DNA of 6,161 nt from Desulfobacterales bacterium (lineage in GTDB: Bacteria; Desulfobacterota; Desulfobacteria; Desulfobacterales; UBA5852). Below are positions 1-5,828 of this stretch, one piece after another. The notes below the pieces were generated by a model that searched no databases, was not told the DNA's origin, and saw only the letters and a list, made by a program, of their open reading frames with translations. Within the stretch, counting starts at the first letter, position 1, and the number at the start of each line of letters is the position of its first letter. Where the stretch lies: NCBI GenBank assembly GCA_016735415.1, contig JAERRP010000524.1:1-6161 (forward strand), written 5' to 3'. Position numbers and translations under genes: made by a program.

Positions 1-14
1 GCTTGATCTAAAAG

Positions 15-2285
15 CTAAACGGTGTTGATGATATCCGGATGCCCGAAAATGGCCCTGTTGAGTGTCAGCCTGAGATCACCCGGTTCAGCCACGAGGGTGT
101 CGTTCAGGCGGATAACCGGTACAACCCCCATCAGTGCATTGGTCAGCAGTATTTGGTCGGCGGAATAGAGATCGACCGGGAATATCGGTTTGCGTTCGAT
201 GCGGAAGCCCTGTTCCACCAGTTGGCGGCAGGCGCAACGCTCCATGACACCGGGAAGGACATGGGGTGAGAGCGGGCGATGGACGGTTTGATCCCGAATG
301 ACCAGCAGATTGGCCGTATTGGTTTCGGATACGGTTCCGTCCGGATTGAGAATCAGGGCTTCGTGGGCACCGTTGCGCCGCGCCCATTCGCCGGCGTGCA
401 GATAAAAAAGATAATTGAGCGTTTTGTAATCGGTCCAGGGTGACTGCCGCGGTTCAGGGTAGACGCGCAGATCCAGACCTCTGGTTTTCAGCACCGCCAG
501 GCGGTGGCGGTAGGGCTGGGCCGTTACCCACAAATTCCCCCCCTGCGGTTGATGCCGGTCGCCGCGTGTGGCCGTCAGGCGAAGGGCGGCGGTTTGGTGC
601 TGCAGGTCGCTTTTTACCAGGAGCTGGTCGAAGACCGCCGCCCAGGTGATGTCCGGCGGTTCACTCATAAAAAGGGCTCGCCAGGTCTGCTCGAAGCGGG
701 CTTGGTGTTCCGGCAGCAAAAGGGCCTGCCCCTCATCGGCCCGGATGGTTTCGAAAAAGCCGTTACCATAGCGAATACCCTCATCGTTCACCTCAAGACG
801 CGCGTCTTCCGCCGGGCATAAGCGCCCGTTAAACCAGACCCAGTTCCCGGGCGTCTCGATAGGGACACATGTGTTACAAACATCGATCAGGGTTCGCCCC
901 TTGTGCAGGGTTTCCTCATATTCAGCCTGCGGGTCCGAATCGTAAACCACGCCTCCGCCCACCGAAAAGGTCATACGGCCCTCGTAAACGACGGCGGTAC
1001 GAATGGCGATGGACAAATCCAGGCTCTGGTGAAAACTGATATACCCGATGGCGCCCGTATAGATGTGGCGCCGGTCGGGTTCCAGTTCGTCGATGATTTC
1101 CATGGTGCGGATTTTGGGGAAACCGGTGAGAGACCCGCCGGGGAACACCGCCCGGACAAGATCGATGGCGTCCAGGTTGTCGGCCAGTTCGCCCTCGACG
1201 ATGGATACGAGATGATAAACATTTTCATAGGCTTCCAGCGCCTTGTGGGATGCGACCCGAACCGATCCGCCCCGGCAGGCGCGGCCCAGGTCGTTGCGCA
1301 GCAGGTCCACAATCATGGAAAGTTCCGCATCGTCCTTGGGGCTGGCCACCAGTTCATCCCGCAGGGCCCGGTCTTCTTCCGGGTCCGCGCTTCGGGGTCG
1401 GGTACCCTTGATCGGGCGGGTTTCCACCCGCCCGCCGGCCAGTTGGATAAAGCGCTCCGGCGATGTTGAAACGATCGCGTGATCACCGGCGTTGACGAAG
1501 GCGAAAAAGGGGGCCGGGTTGGCCTCGTAAAGGGTCCGGAAGAAACCGAAAGCGCTGCCCTCAAAAAGGGTTTCAAACCGCTGGGAGAGGTTCACCTGAT
1601 AGACGTCACCGGCGGCGATATAGTCGCGAATACGCTGTACGGCCGCCTTATAGTCGGCTTGACCGAAATTGGATCGAACCGCCGCGCTGATCGAAAACGA
1701 TTCATCCGGGGCCTTTTTCCGTGCGAGTTCCTCCAGACAGGCGGCCATGTCTTCAGCGGCCGTCCGGCGGGACGGCGCGGATCGGACGAATTCATGCAAC
1801 ATCGTTCTGCCGCTATGCGTTTCCTGCACCACAATGGCGGAGGGGGCATAAAGGCAGATGTGGGGAAGGCCCCAGCGATCCACCGAGGTTCGCGGCAGGT
1901 TTTCCAGGCTGTCCTTCAAATCGTAAGAAAGATATCCCATCAGACCGGCCGCCAGGGGGGTGTCCGTCCGGGATTCGTTATCGCACTGGAAATAATCGGT
2001 GATGGCGCGCACAGCGTCAAGAGGGTCCATCCGCAGGCGATGGGCCTGGCCGTCGACGTCCAGTTGCAGGTCATGTCCCCGGCCTTTCAGGGTCATCCAG
2101 GGGTTGACCCCGAGGATGTGATGCCGGGCGCTGTCCAGACGTCCCCCGCTCATCAGCAGGACGGTTCCCTCCTGATGGGCCCATGGCGCCCCGATATCCA
2201 TCAGGGACCTGGTGACAGGCAATTCCCGACTCCGGATTTGCTGAAGCCTGCCCGCCGATGGTAATATTGTATTAATCGTTGTCAT
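15..2285 (-). CDS. pabBC: Fused aminodeoxychorismate synthase component I / aminodeoxychorismate lyase (PabB-PabC)
   Basis: A 756-residue cytoplasmic bifunctional enzyme of folate synthesis. The PabB half (about 1-470) aminates chorismate to 4-amino-4-deoxychorismate with ammonia from PabA. The PabC half (about 482-750) is a PLP enzyme that releases pyruvate to give 4-aminobenzoate. Seen in the PabB half: chorismate-binding domain from about 208 with PIKGT (291-295), DLLRNDLGR (327-335), FPGGSLTGFPK (381-391) and SVGGG (441-445). The lysine of PIKGT (K293) marks PabB; anthranilate synthase TrpE usually has PIAGT. Seen in the PabC half: YGNGFFETIR (506-515), the probable PLP lysine K621 in YKTLNY, and SETNTANL (653-660). 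Such PabB-PabC fusions are known in many bacteria. The start lies 20 bases after the pabA stop, so the two form an operon. The ribosome binding site is weak (AGGG, 13 bases upstream), so translation may depend on coupling to pabA. Both halves look intact. Confidence 0.95.
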   Translation of the reverse strand: MTTINTILPSAGRLQQIRSRELPVTRSLMDIGAPWAHQEGTVLLMSGGRLDSARHHILGVNPWMTLKGRGHDLQLDVDGQAHRLRMDPLDAVRAITDYFQCDNESRTDTPLAAGLMGYLSYDLKDSLENLPRTSVDRWGLPHICLYAPSAIVVQETHSGRTMLHEFVRSAPSRRTAAEDMAACLEELARKKAPDESFSISAAVRSNFGQADYKAAVQRIRDYIAAGDVYQVNLSQRFETLFEGSAFGFFRTLYEANPAPFFAFVNAGDHAIVSTSPERFIQLAGGRVETRPIKGTRPRSADPEEDRALRDELVASPKDDAELSMIVDLLRNDLGRACRGGSVRVASHKALEAYENVYHLVSIVEGELADNLDAIDLVRAVFPGGSLTGFPKIRTMEIIDELEPDRRHIYTGAIGYISFHQSLDLSIAIRTAVVYEGRMTFSVGGGVVYDSDPQAEYEETLHKGRTLIDVCNTCVPIETPGNWVWFNGRLCPAEDARLEVNDEGIRYGNGFFETIRADEGQALLLPEHQARFEQTWRALFMSEPPDITWAAVFDQLLVKSDLQHQTAALRLTATRGDRHQPQGGNLWVTAQPYRHRLAVLKTRGLDLRVYPEPRQSPWTDYKTLNYLFYLHAGEWARRNGAHEALILNPDGTVSETNTANLLVIRDQTVHRPLSPHVLPGVMERCACRQLVEQGFRIERKPIFPVDLYSADQILLTNALMGVVPVIRLNDTLVAEPGDLRLTLNRAIFGHPDIINTV

Positions 2286-2305
2286 TTTTCACGGGTGCCC
2301 TGAAT

Positions 2306-2947
2306 CTAATGGATGGTCAGCCGGGCCAGGGCTTGCGGCCGGTTCGATTCGTCTCTGACACGTTGCGGATTATCAAGTGGACCTAAACTGAGGAAGTTTT
2401 CGATGATGGTCAAACCACCCTGCGTTAAAAAGCTCTCGGGATGAAACTGCACGCCATGGAGAGGGTATTCGGGGTGGGAGAGGCCCATGGGCACCTGATC
2501 GTCGCTGCGGGCGGTGATCTGTAAAGCCTCCGAGCGGACATCCACCATGAGGGAGTGGTAGCGGGTGGCGCTGAACGGGCTGGCCAGGCCCCGGAACAGG
2601 GCCCGGCCGTCATGATGAACCCGGCTGGTTTTCCCGTGGCGCGGCTGCGGCGCCCTTACCGTCCGTCCGCCAAACACCTCGTTGAGGCACTGCATCCCCA
2701 AGCATACCCCCAGTACCGGAATGGTGCGATACCAGGACCGGATCAGCGGTATGGAAAGTCCGGCATGGGCCGGATCCCGCGGGCCGGGGCTGATGAGGAG
2801 ATAGTCCGGTCCAAGCCTGTGGGCGGTTTCAAGGGAAAGCCGATCGGATCGGAAGACCCGGATGTCCAGGTCGTACAGCATAAACATCTGGACCAGATTG
2901 TAGGTGAAGGAATCGTAGTTGTCGATCACCAGCAGGCGTGCTGCCAT
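2306..2947 (-). CDS. pabA: Aminodeoxychorismate synthase glutamine amidotransferase (PabA)
   Basis: A 213-residue class I glutamine amidotransferase that hydrolyses glutamine and passes ammonia to the PabB domain encoded next door. Seen: N-terminal LLVIDNYDSFTYNLVQ (5-20), oxyanion motif SPGP (53-56), nucleophile C82 in GVCLGMQ, HGKTSRVHHDG (104-114), and catalytic H169 and E171 in FHPES. The family usually has GVCLGHQ, so the M85 variant is a small oddity. PabA and TrpG are near-identical families and one protein can serve both pathways; pairing with a PIKGT-type PabB argues for PabA, though a dual role cannot be excluded. The ATG at 2947 is chosen because the conserved domain begins there and a GGAGAGG ribosome binding site (2954-2960) sits 6 bases upstream. 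The frame stays open to a TTG at 3055, but the extra 36 residues do not resemble the family. Length fits PabA, with a short C-terminal tail. Confidence 0.94.
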   Translation of the reverse strand: MAARLLVIDNYDSFTYNLVQMFMLYDLDIRVFRSDRLSLETAHRLGPDYLLISPGPRDPAHAGLSIPLIRSWYRTIPVLGVCLGMQCLNEVFGGRTVRAPQPRHGKTSRVHHDGRALFRGLASPFSATRYHSLMVDVRSEALQITARSDDQVPMGLSHPEYPLHGVQFHPESFLTQGGLTIIENFLSLGPLDNPQRVRDESNRPQALARLTIH

Positions 2948-2969
2948 AAGGGTCCTCTCCAAATAGAAA

Positions 2970-3051
2970 CGCCACCCCGAATGAGTCTGGGTGGCGGCGC
3001 CTGTTGCATAACTCATGTCCATCGGCCCCATGTCGCTGGAGCCGGTTTCAT
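2970..3051 (-). promoter_or_regulatory. pabA 5' leader: mini-ORF plus GC-rich hairpin with T-rich tail
   Basis: Read on the minus strand, an 8-bp perfect stem CGCCACCC (2996-2989) / GGGTGGCG (2977-2970) with an 11-base loop is followed by TTTCTATTT, ending just before the pabA ribosome binding site. This resembles a weak intrinsic terminator or a structure that affects translation. Upstream, 3051-3013 could encode a 12-residue peptide, MKPAPATWGRWT, with two Trp codons. I see no good ribosome binding site for it and no obvious antiterminator pairing. The hairpin is directly visible; an attenuation role is speculative. Confidence 0.3.
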
Positions 3052-3067
3052 TCAATCAAGGCTTTCT

Positions 3068-3094
3068 ATTATCCTGAATCGTCGATGTTGGCAA
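3068..3094 (-). promoter_or_regulatory. Candidate sigma-70 promoter for the pab operon
   Basis: On the minus strand, a -35-like TTGCCA (3094-3089, five of six consensus bases) is followed after 15 bases by GATAAT (3073-3068, five of six). The spacing is shorter than the optimal 17. Transcription would begin near 3061 and give a leader of about 115 bases before the pabA ATG. Position is right for the operon, but the call rests on two hexamers only. Confidence 0.3.
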
Positions 3095-3217
3095 GTCGCA
3101 AACGATGGGACGGCCTGGCTGCTGGCTTCCGGCCTCCTGGCGGTGGCGGGAATCCGACGGAGGCTCCGTCCAGTTCGAAAATAACCCCCTTCGCCGACTA
3201 TAATCGCTTTCTTTTTC

Positions 3218-3246
3218 AAGCCGCCCCTGAACGGGCGGCTTTTTTT
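3218..3246 (+). terminator. Strong rho-independent terminator (plus strand)
   Basis: A 9-bp perfect stem AAGCCGCCC (3218-3226) / GGGCGGCTT (3233-3241) with loop CTGAAC leads into seven consecutive T (3240-3246). The reverse complement lacks a T-run after the stem, so it works rightward only. The nearest genes on its left run leftward, so the transcript it ends is unidentified. It may end a small RNA or block antisense read-through towards the aldehyde dehydrogenase gene. Confidence 0.85.
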
Positions 3247-3279
3247 ATCTGCGCAGGAATGCCTCGTGGTGAGCGGGCC

Positions 3280-3320
3280 TGACGGATCGGTGCCGCCTTG
3301 CAACGTCCGGAGATCCGTCA
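3280..3320. repeat. Inverted repeat upstream of the aldehyde dehydrogenase gene
   Basis: Perfect 9-bp arms TGACGGATC (3280-3288) and GATCCGTCA (3312-3320) are separated by 23 bases. It lies just upstream of the candidate promoter at 3339-3366, a place where an operator for a dimeric regulator could sit. The arms share GACGGA/TCCGTC with a tighter palindrome at 3156-3170. Function is inferred only from position and symmetry. Confidence 0.5.
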
Positions 3321-3338
3321 CTCTCGGCCGGCGCGGTC

Positions 3339-3366
3339 TTGCAAAAAATGAAAACCGCCTTATGAA
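3339..3366 (+). promoter_or_regulatory. Candidate promoter for the aldehyde dehydrogenase gene
   Basis: TTGCAA (3339-3344) and TATGAA (3361-3366) are separated by 16 bases in an AT-richer patch of otherwise GC-rich DNA. Transcription would start near 3373, giving a leader of about 20 bases. It lies after the terminator and directly before the ribosome binding site, which suits the gene, but the -10 match is only moderate. Confidence 0.3.
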
Positions 3367-3392
3367 TTATTCTACAGCTGGAGGTGGTTCGC

Positions 3393-4832
3393 ATGACCCA
3401 GACGGCGGAAGTCCTGAATTTTCGGCCGCACACGAAGGCCCGCATTATTTTCGAGCGCCAGAAAGCGGCCTGCCAAAAGCAGCCTTTTCTTGCACTGGCC
3501 GAACGCCTGGCGGTTTTACAAAAGATCGAGTCGATCCTGATCGACCATCAGGAAGCGATTGCCGATGCCATTTGCGGGGATTTCGGTCATCGTTCGCGCC
3601 ATGAAACCAAAATATTGGAAATTTTCCCGGTGGTATCGGGGCTGCGTCATACTCGCCGGCATCTGAAAAAATGGATGAAACCCCAGCGGCGGCATGTGGC
3701 GCTGCATTTTGCCGGAGCCCGCAACCGGGTGATTCCCCAGCCCAAGGGGGTTGTTGGCATTATCGCCCCCTGGAACTATCCTCTTTTTCTGGTGTTGAGT
3801 CCGTTGACCAGTGCGCTGGCGGCCGGCAACCGCTGCATGATCAAGATGGCGGCCGATTCACAGCGGTTGTGCAACCTGCTGAACGATTTGTTCCGCCGGG
3901 CTTTTGCGGATGACCTGTTGGCGGTCCTGCCGGGGGTCTCGGCGGCCGATTTCACCCCGTTGCCTTTTGACCATCTGATTTATACCGGTTCCCCGGCATC
4001 GGGGCGAACGGTCATGAAAACCGCCGCTGACAACCTGACACCGGTAACGCTCGAACTGGGCGGTAAATCCCCCACGATTATCTGCGACGATTTTGATATC
4101 CATACGGCGGCCGAGCGCATTCTGCAGGCCAAATTCATGAACGCCGGGCAAACCTGCGTGGCGCCGGACTATCTTTTCCTGCCCCAAAACCGGGTCGACG
4201 ACTTTATCGATGAAGCGCGGCGCATCGTTCCGGGGCGTTACCCGCGACTCGATTCCGCGGACTATACCGCCATCATCGATGCCGGGAGCTATCGGCGTTT
4301 GACGGCGTTGCTGGATGAGGCGCGATCCGGGGGCGCTGAAATCATCAACCTGCTTCCCGGGGCCGCGCCCGACGAGGCCGGGCGCAAGATACCGCCCACC
4401 CTGGTCCGGAACGTCCATGATGCGATGGCACTGATGCAGCACGAGATTTTCGGGCCGATTCTGCCCATCAAAACCTACCGGCGCCTGGAAGATGCGATTG
4501 CTTATGTCAACGCCCGGGAACGGCCGCTGGCGCTTTGTCTGTTTTCAAATGACAAGCGCCGGCAGGAAATGGTCGTACGGCAGACCATGTCGGGCGGGGT
4601 CAGCATCAATGATTGCGCCATGCACGTGGCCCAGCACGACATGCCTTTTGGCGGCATCGGCAACAGTGGCATGGGGCAGTACCACGGCCGTGAGGGCTTC
4701 ATGGCCTTTTCCAAGCTGCGGCCGGTATTTCGACAGGCCGCCCGGCCGGTGGGGGCCGCTTTCCTCTACCCGCCCTACGGCAAAATGTTCGATAGGGTCT
4801 ACAAGCTTCTGATCAGGCTGCGCTGGATTTGA
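3393..4832 (+). CDS. NAD(P)-dependent aldehyde dehydrogenase, coniferyl aldehyde dehydrogenase type
   Basis: A 479-residue cytoplasmic enzyme of the aldehyde dehydrogenase superfamily that oxidises an aldehyde to its carboxylic acid. Seen: the N-terminal block DFGHRSRHETKILEI (63-77), PWNYP (126-130), FTGS-like YTGSPASG (197-204), general base E221 in LELGGKSP, nucleophile C255 in NAGQTCVAPDY, E351 in EIFGPILPI and PFGGIGNSGMGQYHG (418-432). The N-terminal block, the NAGQTCVAPDY block and the C-terminal PPYGK resemble coniferyl aldehyde dehydrogenases (CalB type). The true substrate could equally be another aromatic or a medium-to-long-chain aldehyde. The usual KPSE motif reads K151-M-A-A, so the residue that normally contacts the adenosine ribose is lost. 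The ATG at 3393 is chosen for GGAGGTGG at 3380-3387; the in-frame GTG at 3384 would overlap that site. An MlaC-like gene follows after 76 bases. Confidence 0.92.
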   Translation: MTQTAEVLNFRPHTKARIIFERQKAACQKQPFLALAERLAVLQKIESILIDHQEAIADAICGDFGHRSRHETKILEIFPVVSGLRHTRRHLKKWMKPQRRHVALHFAGARNRVIPQPKGVVGIIAPWNYPLFLVLSPLTSALAAGNRCMIKMAADSQRLCNLLNDLFRRAFADDLLAVLPGVSAADFTPLPFDHLIYTGSPASGRTVMKTAADNLTPVTLELGGKSPTIICDDFDIHTAAERILQAKFMNAGQTCVAPDYLFLPQNRVDDFIDEARRIVPGRYPRLDSADYTAIIDAGSYRRLTALLDEARSGGAEIINLLPGAAPDEAGRKIPPTLVRNVHDAMALMQHEIFGPILPIKTYRRLEDAIAYVNARERPLALCLFSNDKRRQEMVVRQTMSGGVSINDCAMHVAQHDMPFGGIGNSGMGQYHGREGFMAFSKLRPVFRQAARPVGAAFLYPPYGKMFDRVYKLLIRLRWI

Positions 4833-4908
4833 AGGGGCGGAGGGGCTGAAAAAAACCGCTTGTGATCGTTCAGGGAGATGGAACCAACAGGGAGAGGCGC
4901 GCGCTTTT

Positions 4909-5517
4909 TTGAATGCCATGTTAAACCGATTTCTAATCGTTATGATCCTCCTGCTGTGGGCCCCGCCGCTGACGGCCGACGGCACGGATGCCTTGGAAAG
5001 CCTGCGTCTGAAGGTGGACCAGGGCCTCCGGATTATGAACGATTCCCGTCTGAAGACCCCGGACCGCAGGGCGGAAAAAGAGGAAAAACTCTGGCGGCTT
5101 TCCCGGCAGCTCATTGATTATCAGATCATGTCCCGGCTGGTGCTGGCATCGTGTTGGCGTGAATTCACATCGGCGCAGCGGGACGATTTTGTGACGGCCT
5201 TTTCGGGGTTTCTGCGGCGCGCTTTCCTGCCGCGCCTCCTGGAAAGATACAAGGGCGAGAAACTGTATTACGTCCAGCAGAAGCGGCTTTCACCCTCAAG
5301 GGCTGAAGTGGCGGTATATGTGCTCTGGAATAATCAGAAAATCCCCTTCACTCTCAATATGATCAAGCGCCATGGGGATTGGAAAATATACGATATCCAT
5401 GCGCTGGGCGTTAGCGCGGTCAAAAATTACCGGGCCCAGTTCCGCTGGCTGCTTATGACCGAAACCCCCGGCCAGCTGATCGCCAGGCTGAACGTCGATG
5501 GCAATCCGGAATCTTGA
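4909..5517 (+). CDS. MlaC/Ttg2D-family periplasmic phospholipid-binding protein
   Basis: About 202 residues, matching the MlaC (toluene tolerance Ttg2D) family, whose members shuttle phospholipids across the periplasm between the outer membrane and the MlaFEDB ABC transporter. Seen: a signal peptide of about 23 residues (hydrophobic IVMILLLWAPPL, likely cut after LTA), the family block IDYQIMSRLVLASCWREFTSAQRDDF split over about 69-94, a helix rich in FLRRAFLPRLLERY, and the C-terminal DWKIYDI and GVSAVKNYRAQF (157-178). The usual VLG of the family reads VLA here. Start choice is uncertain: the TTG at 4909 has GGAGAGG (4891-4897) 11 bases upstream, while the ATG at 4918 is too far from it (20 bases); both keep the signal peptide. 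No MlaD, E, F or B gene is in the window, so it is either an orphan carrier or works with a transporter encoded elsewhere. It may share a transcript with the aldehyde dehydrogenase gene. I see no clear terminator after it. Confidence 0.87.
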   Translation: MNAMLNRFLIVMILLLWAPPLTADGTDALESLRLKVDQGLRIMNDSRLKTPDRRAEKEEKLWRLSRQLIDYQIMSRLVLASCWREFTSAQRDDFVTAFSGFLRRAFLPRLLERYKGEKLYYVQQKRLSPSRAEVAVYVLWNNQKIPFTLNMIKRHGDWKIYDIHALGVSAVKNYRAQFRWLLMTETPGQLIARLNVDGNPES

Positions 5518-5629
5518 TCGCCCGGGCCCTTTGATCCCCATCGATCAGCATCCATACATCAACTATTCTTCCCCCCAAATGCTTCGATTCGAAGTCATCT
5601 GACATTATCTGATACCGATTTTGCCGGCC

Positions 5630-5672
5630 CGTTGACAAATTCCGTCAGATTCACTGACAAAATTTGTCAACG
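5630..5672. repeat. Nested perfect palindrome, candidate activator-binding site
   Basis: Outer arms CGTTGACAAATT (5630-5641) and AATTTGTCAACG (5661-5672) are a perfect 12-bp inverted repeat. Inside it lies a second pair, GTCAG (5644-5648) and CTGAC (5654-5658), with a 5-base loop. No T-run follows, so it is not a terminator. Its span corresponds to about -137 to -95 from the start site predicted by the sigma-54 match downstream, the usual place for a bacterial enhancer-binding protein. As RNA it would fold into a long hairpin, but it lies upstream of the predicted start site. Confidence 0.75.
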
Positions 5673-5740
5673 ACTGTTCCAAATCCAGGCCTAAGAGCGG
5701 TATCTTATTGAATTTGTGGATAAACAACCGACCTCAACGA

Positions 5741-5756
5741 GGGTATGCTATTTGCA
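5741..5756 (+). promoter_or_regulatory. Candidate sigma-54 (-24/-12) promoter
   Basis: The sequence GGGTATGCTATTTGCA has the diagnostic GG-N10-GC arrangement (GG 5742-5743, GC 5754-5755) with a perfect TTGCA at -12 and GGYAYG-like bases at -24. The usual T before GG is a G. Transcription would start near 5767, leaving about 62 bases of leader before the ATG at 5829. A sigma-54 promoter needs an enhancer-binding activator, for which the palindrome upstream is a natural candidate site. Confidence 0.5.
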
Positions 5757-5828
5757 GTTTTGATGTCCATTCGTTCATGTCAGGCAGGCACACGACCGAT
5801 TTTTATTCACAACAAAGCGAGCGGGAAA

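Larger units (their letters stand above)
2948..3392. other. Divergent intergenic region between pabA and the aldehyde dehydrogenase gene
   Basis: This stretch separates the leftward pab operon from the rightward group. Open frames in it lack recognisable domains and good ribosome binding sites, and several cross the terminator, so I see no protein gene. From left to right it contains the pabA leader hairpin, a possible pabA promoter, a GACGGAG/CTCCGTC palindrome (3156-3170), a strong plus-strand terminator, a second palindrome and a weak promoter for the aldehyde dehydrogenase gene. The fact that a terminator ends at 3246 with no gene before it leaves room for a small plus-strand RNA. Confidence 0.7.
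5518..5828. other. Regulatory intergenic region before the secreted DUF1566 gene
   Basis: This gap is more AT-rich than the genes around it and contains no convincing coding frame; a short plus-strand frame from 5708 overlaps the following gene in another frame and lacks a ribosome binding site. It holds a nested palindrome (5630-5672), three CTGACA/TTGACA boxes, a TTCGATTCGAA palindrome (5583-5593) and a sigma-54 promoter match (5741-5756). TGATCG (5515-5520) and CGATCA (5544-5549) could pair, but no T-run follows, so it is not a credible terminator for the gene on its left. Confidence 0.7.

Noticed and set aside
903..2264. Long plus-strand open frames (for example 903-1469 and 1479-2264) opposite pabBC
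   Set aside because: They are antisense to a gene with clear catalytic motifs, show no recognisable domain, and are the kind of long shadow frames expected in GC-rich coding DNA.
15..2285. Reading the large minus-strand gene as anthranilate synthase component I (trpE)
   Set aside because: PIKGT in place of PIAGT and the fused PLP lyase domain point to aminodeoxychorismate synthase and not to tryptophan synthesis.
2948..3055. N-terminal extension of PabA starting at TTG 3055
   Set aside because: The extra 36 residues precede the conserved PabA start, and the ATG at 2947 has a well-spaced GGAGAGG.
2555..3184. Plus-strand open frame opposite pabA reaching towards the orphan terminator
   Set aside because: Its sequence mirrors pabA for most of its length, it has no domain or ribosome binding site, and its composition looks like an antisense shadow.
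3052..3321. Minus-strand 89-residue open frame in the intergenic region
   Set aside because: It spans the terminator hairpin, contains low-complexity basic residues and no recognisable motif.
5515..5549. Terminator after the MlaC-like gene formed by TGATCG and CGATCA
   Set aside because: The stem is short, the loop is long and no T-run follows.
5632..5660. Sigma-70 promoter using TTGACA at 5632-5637
   Set aside because: The perfect -35 hexamer has only TGACAA at the 17-base spacing, a poor -10 match; the hexamer is better explained as part of the palindrome.
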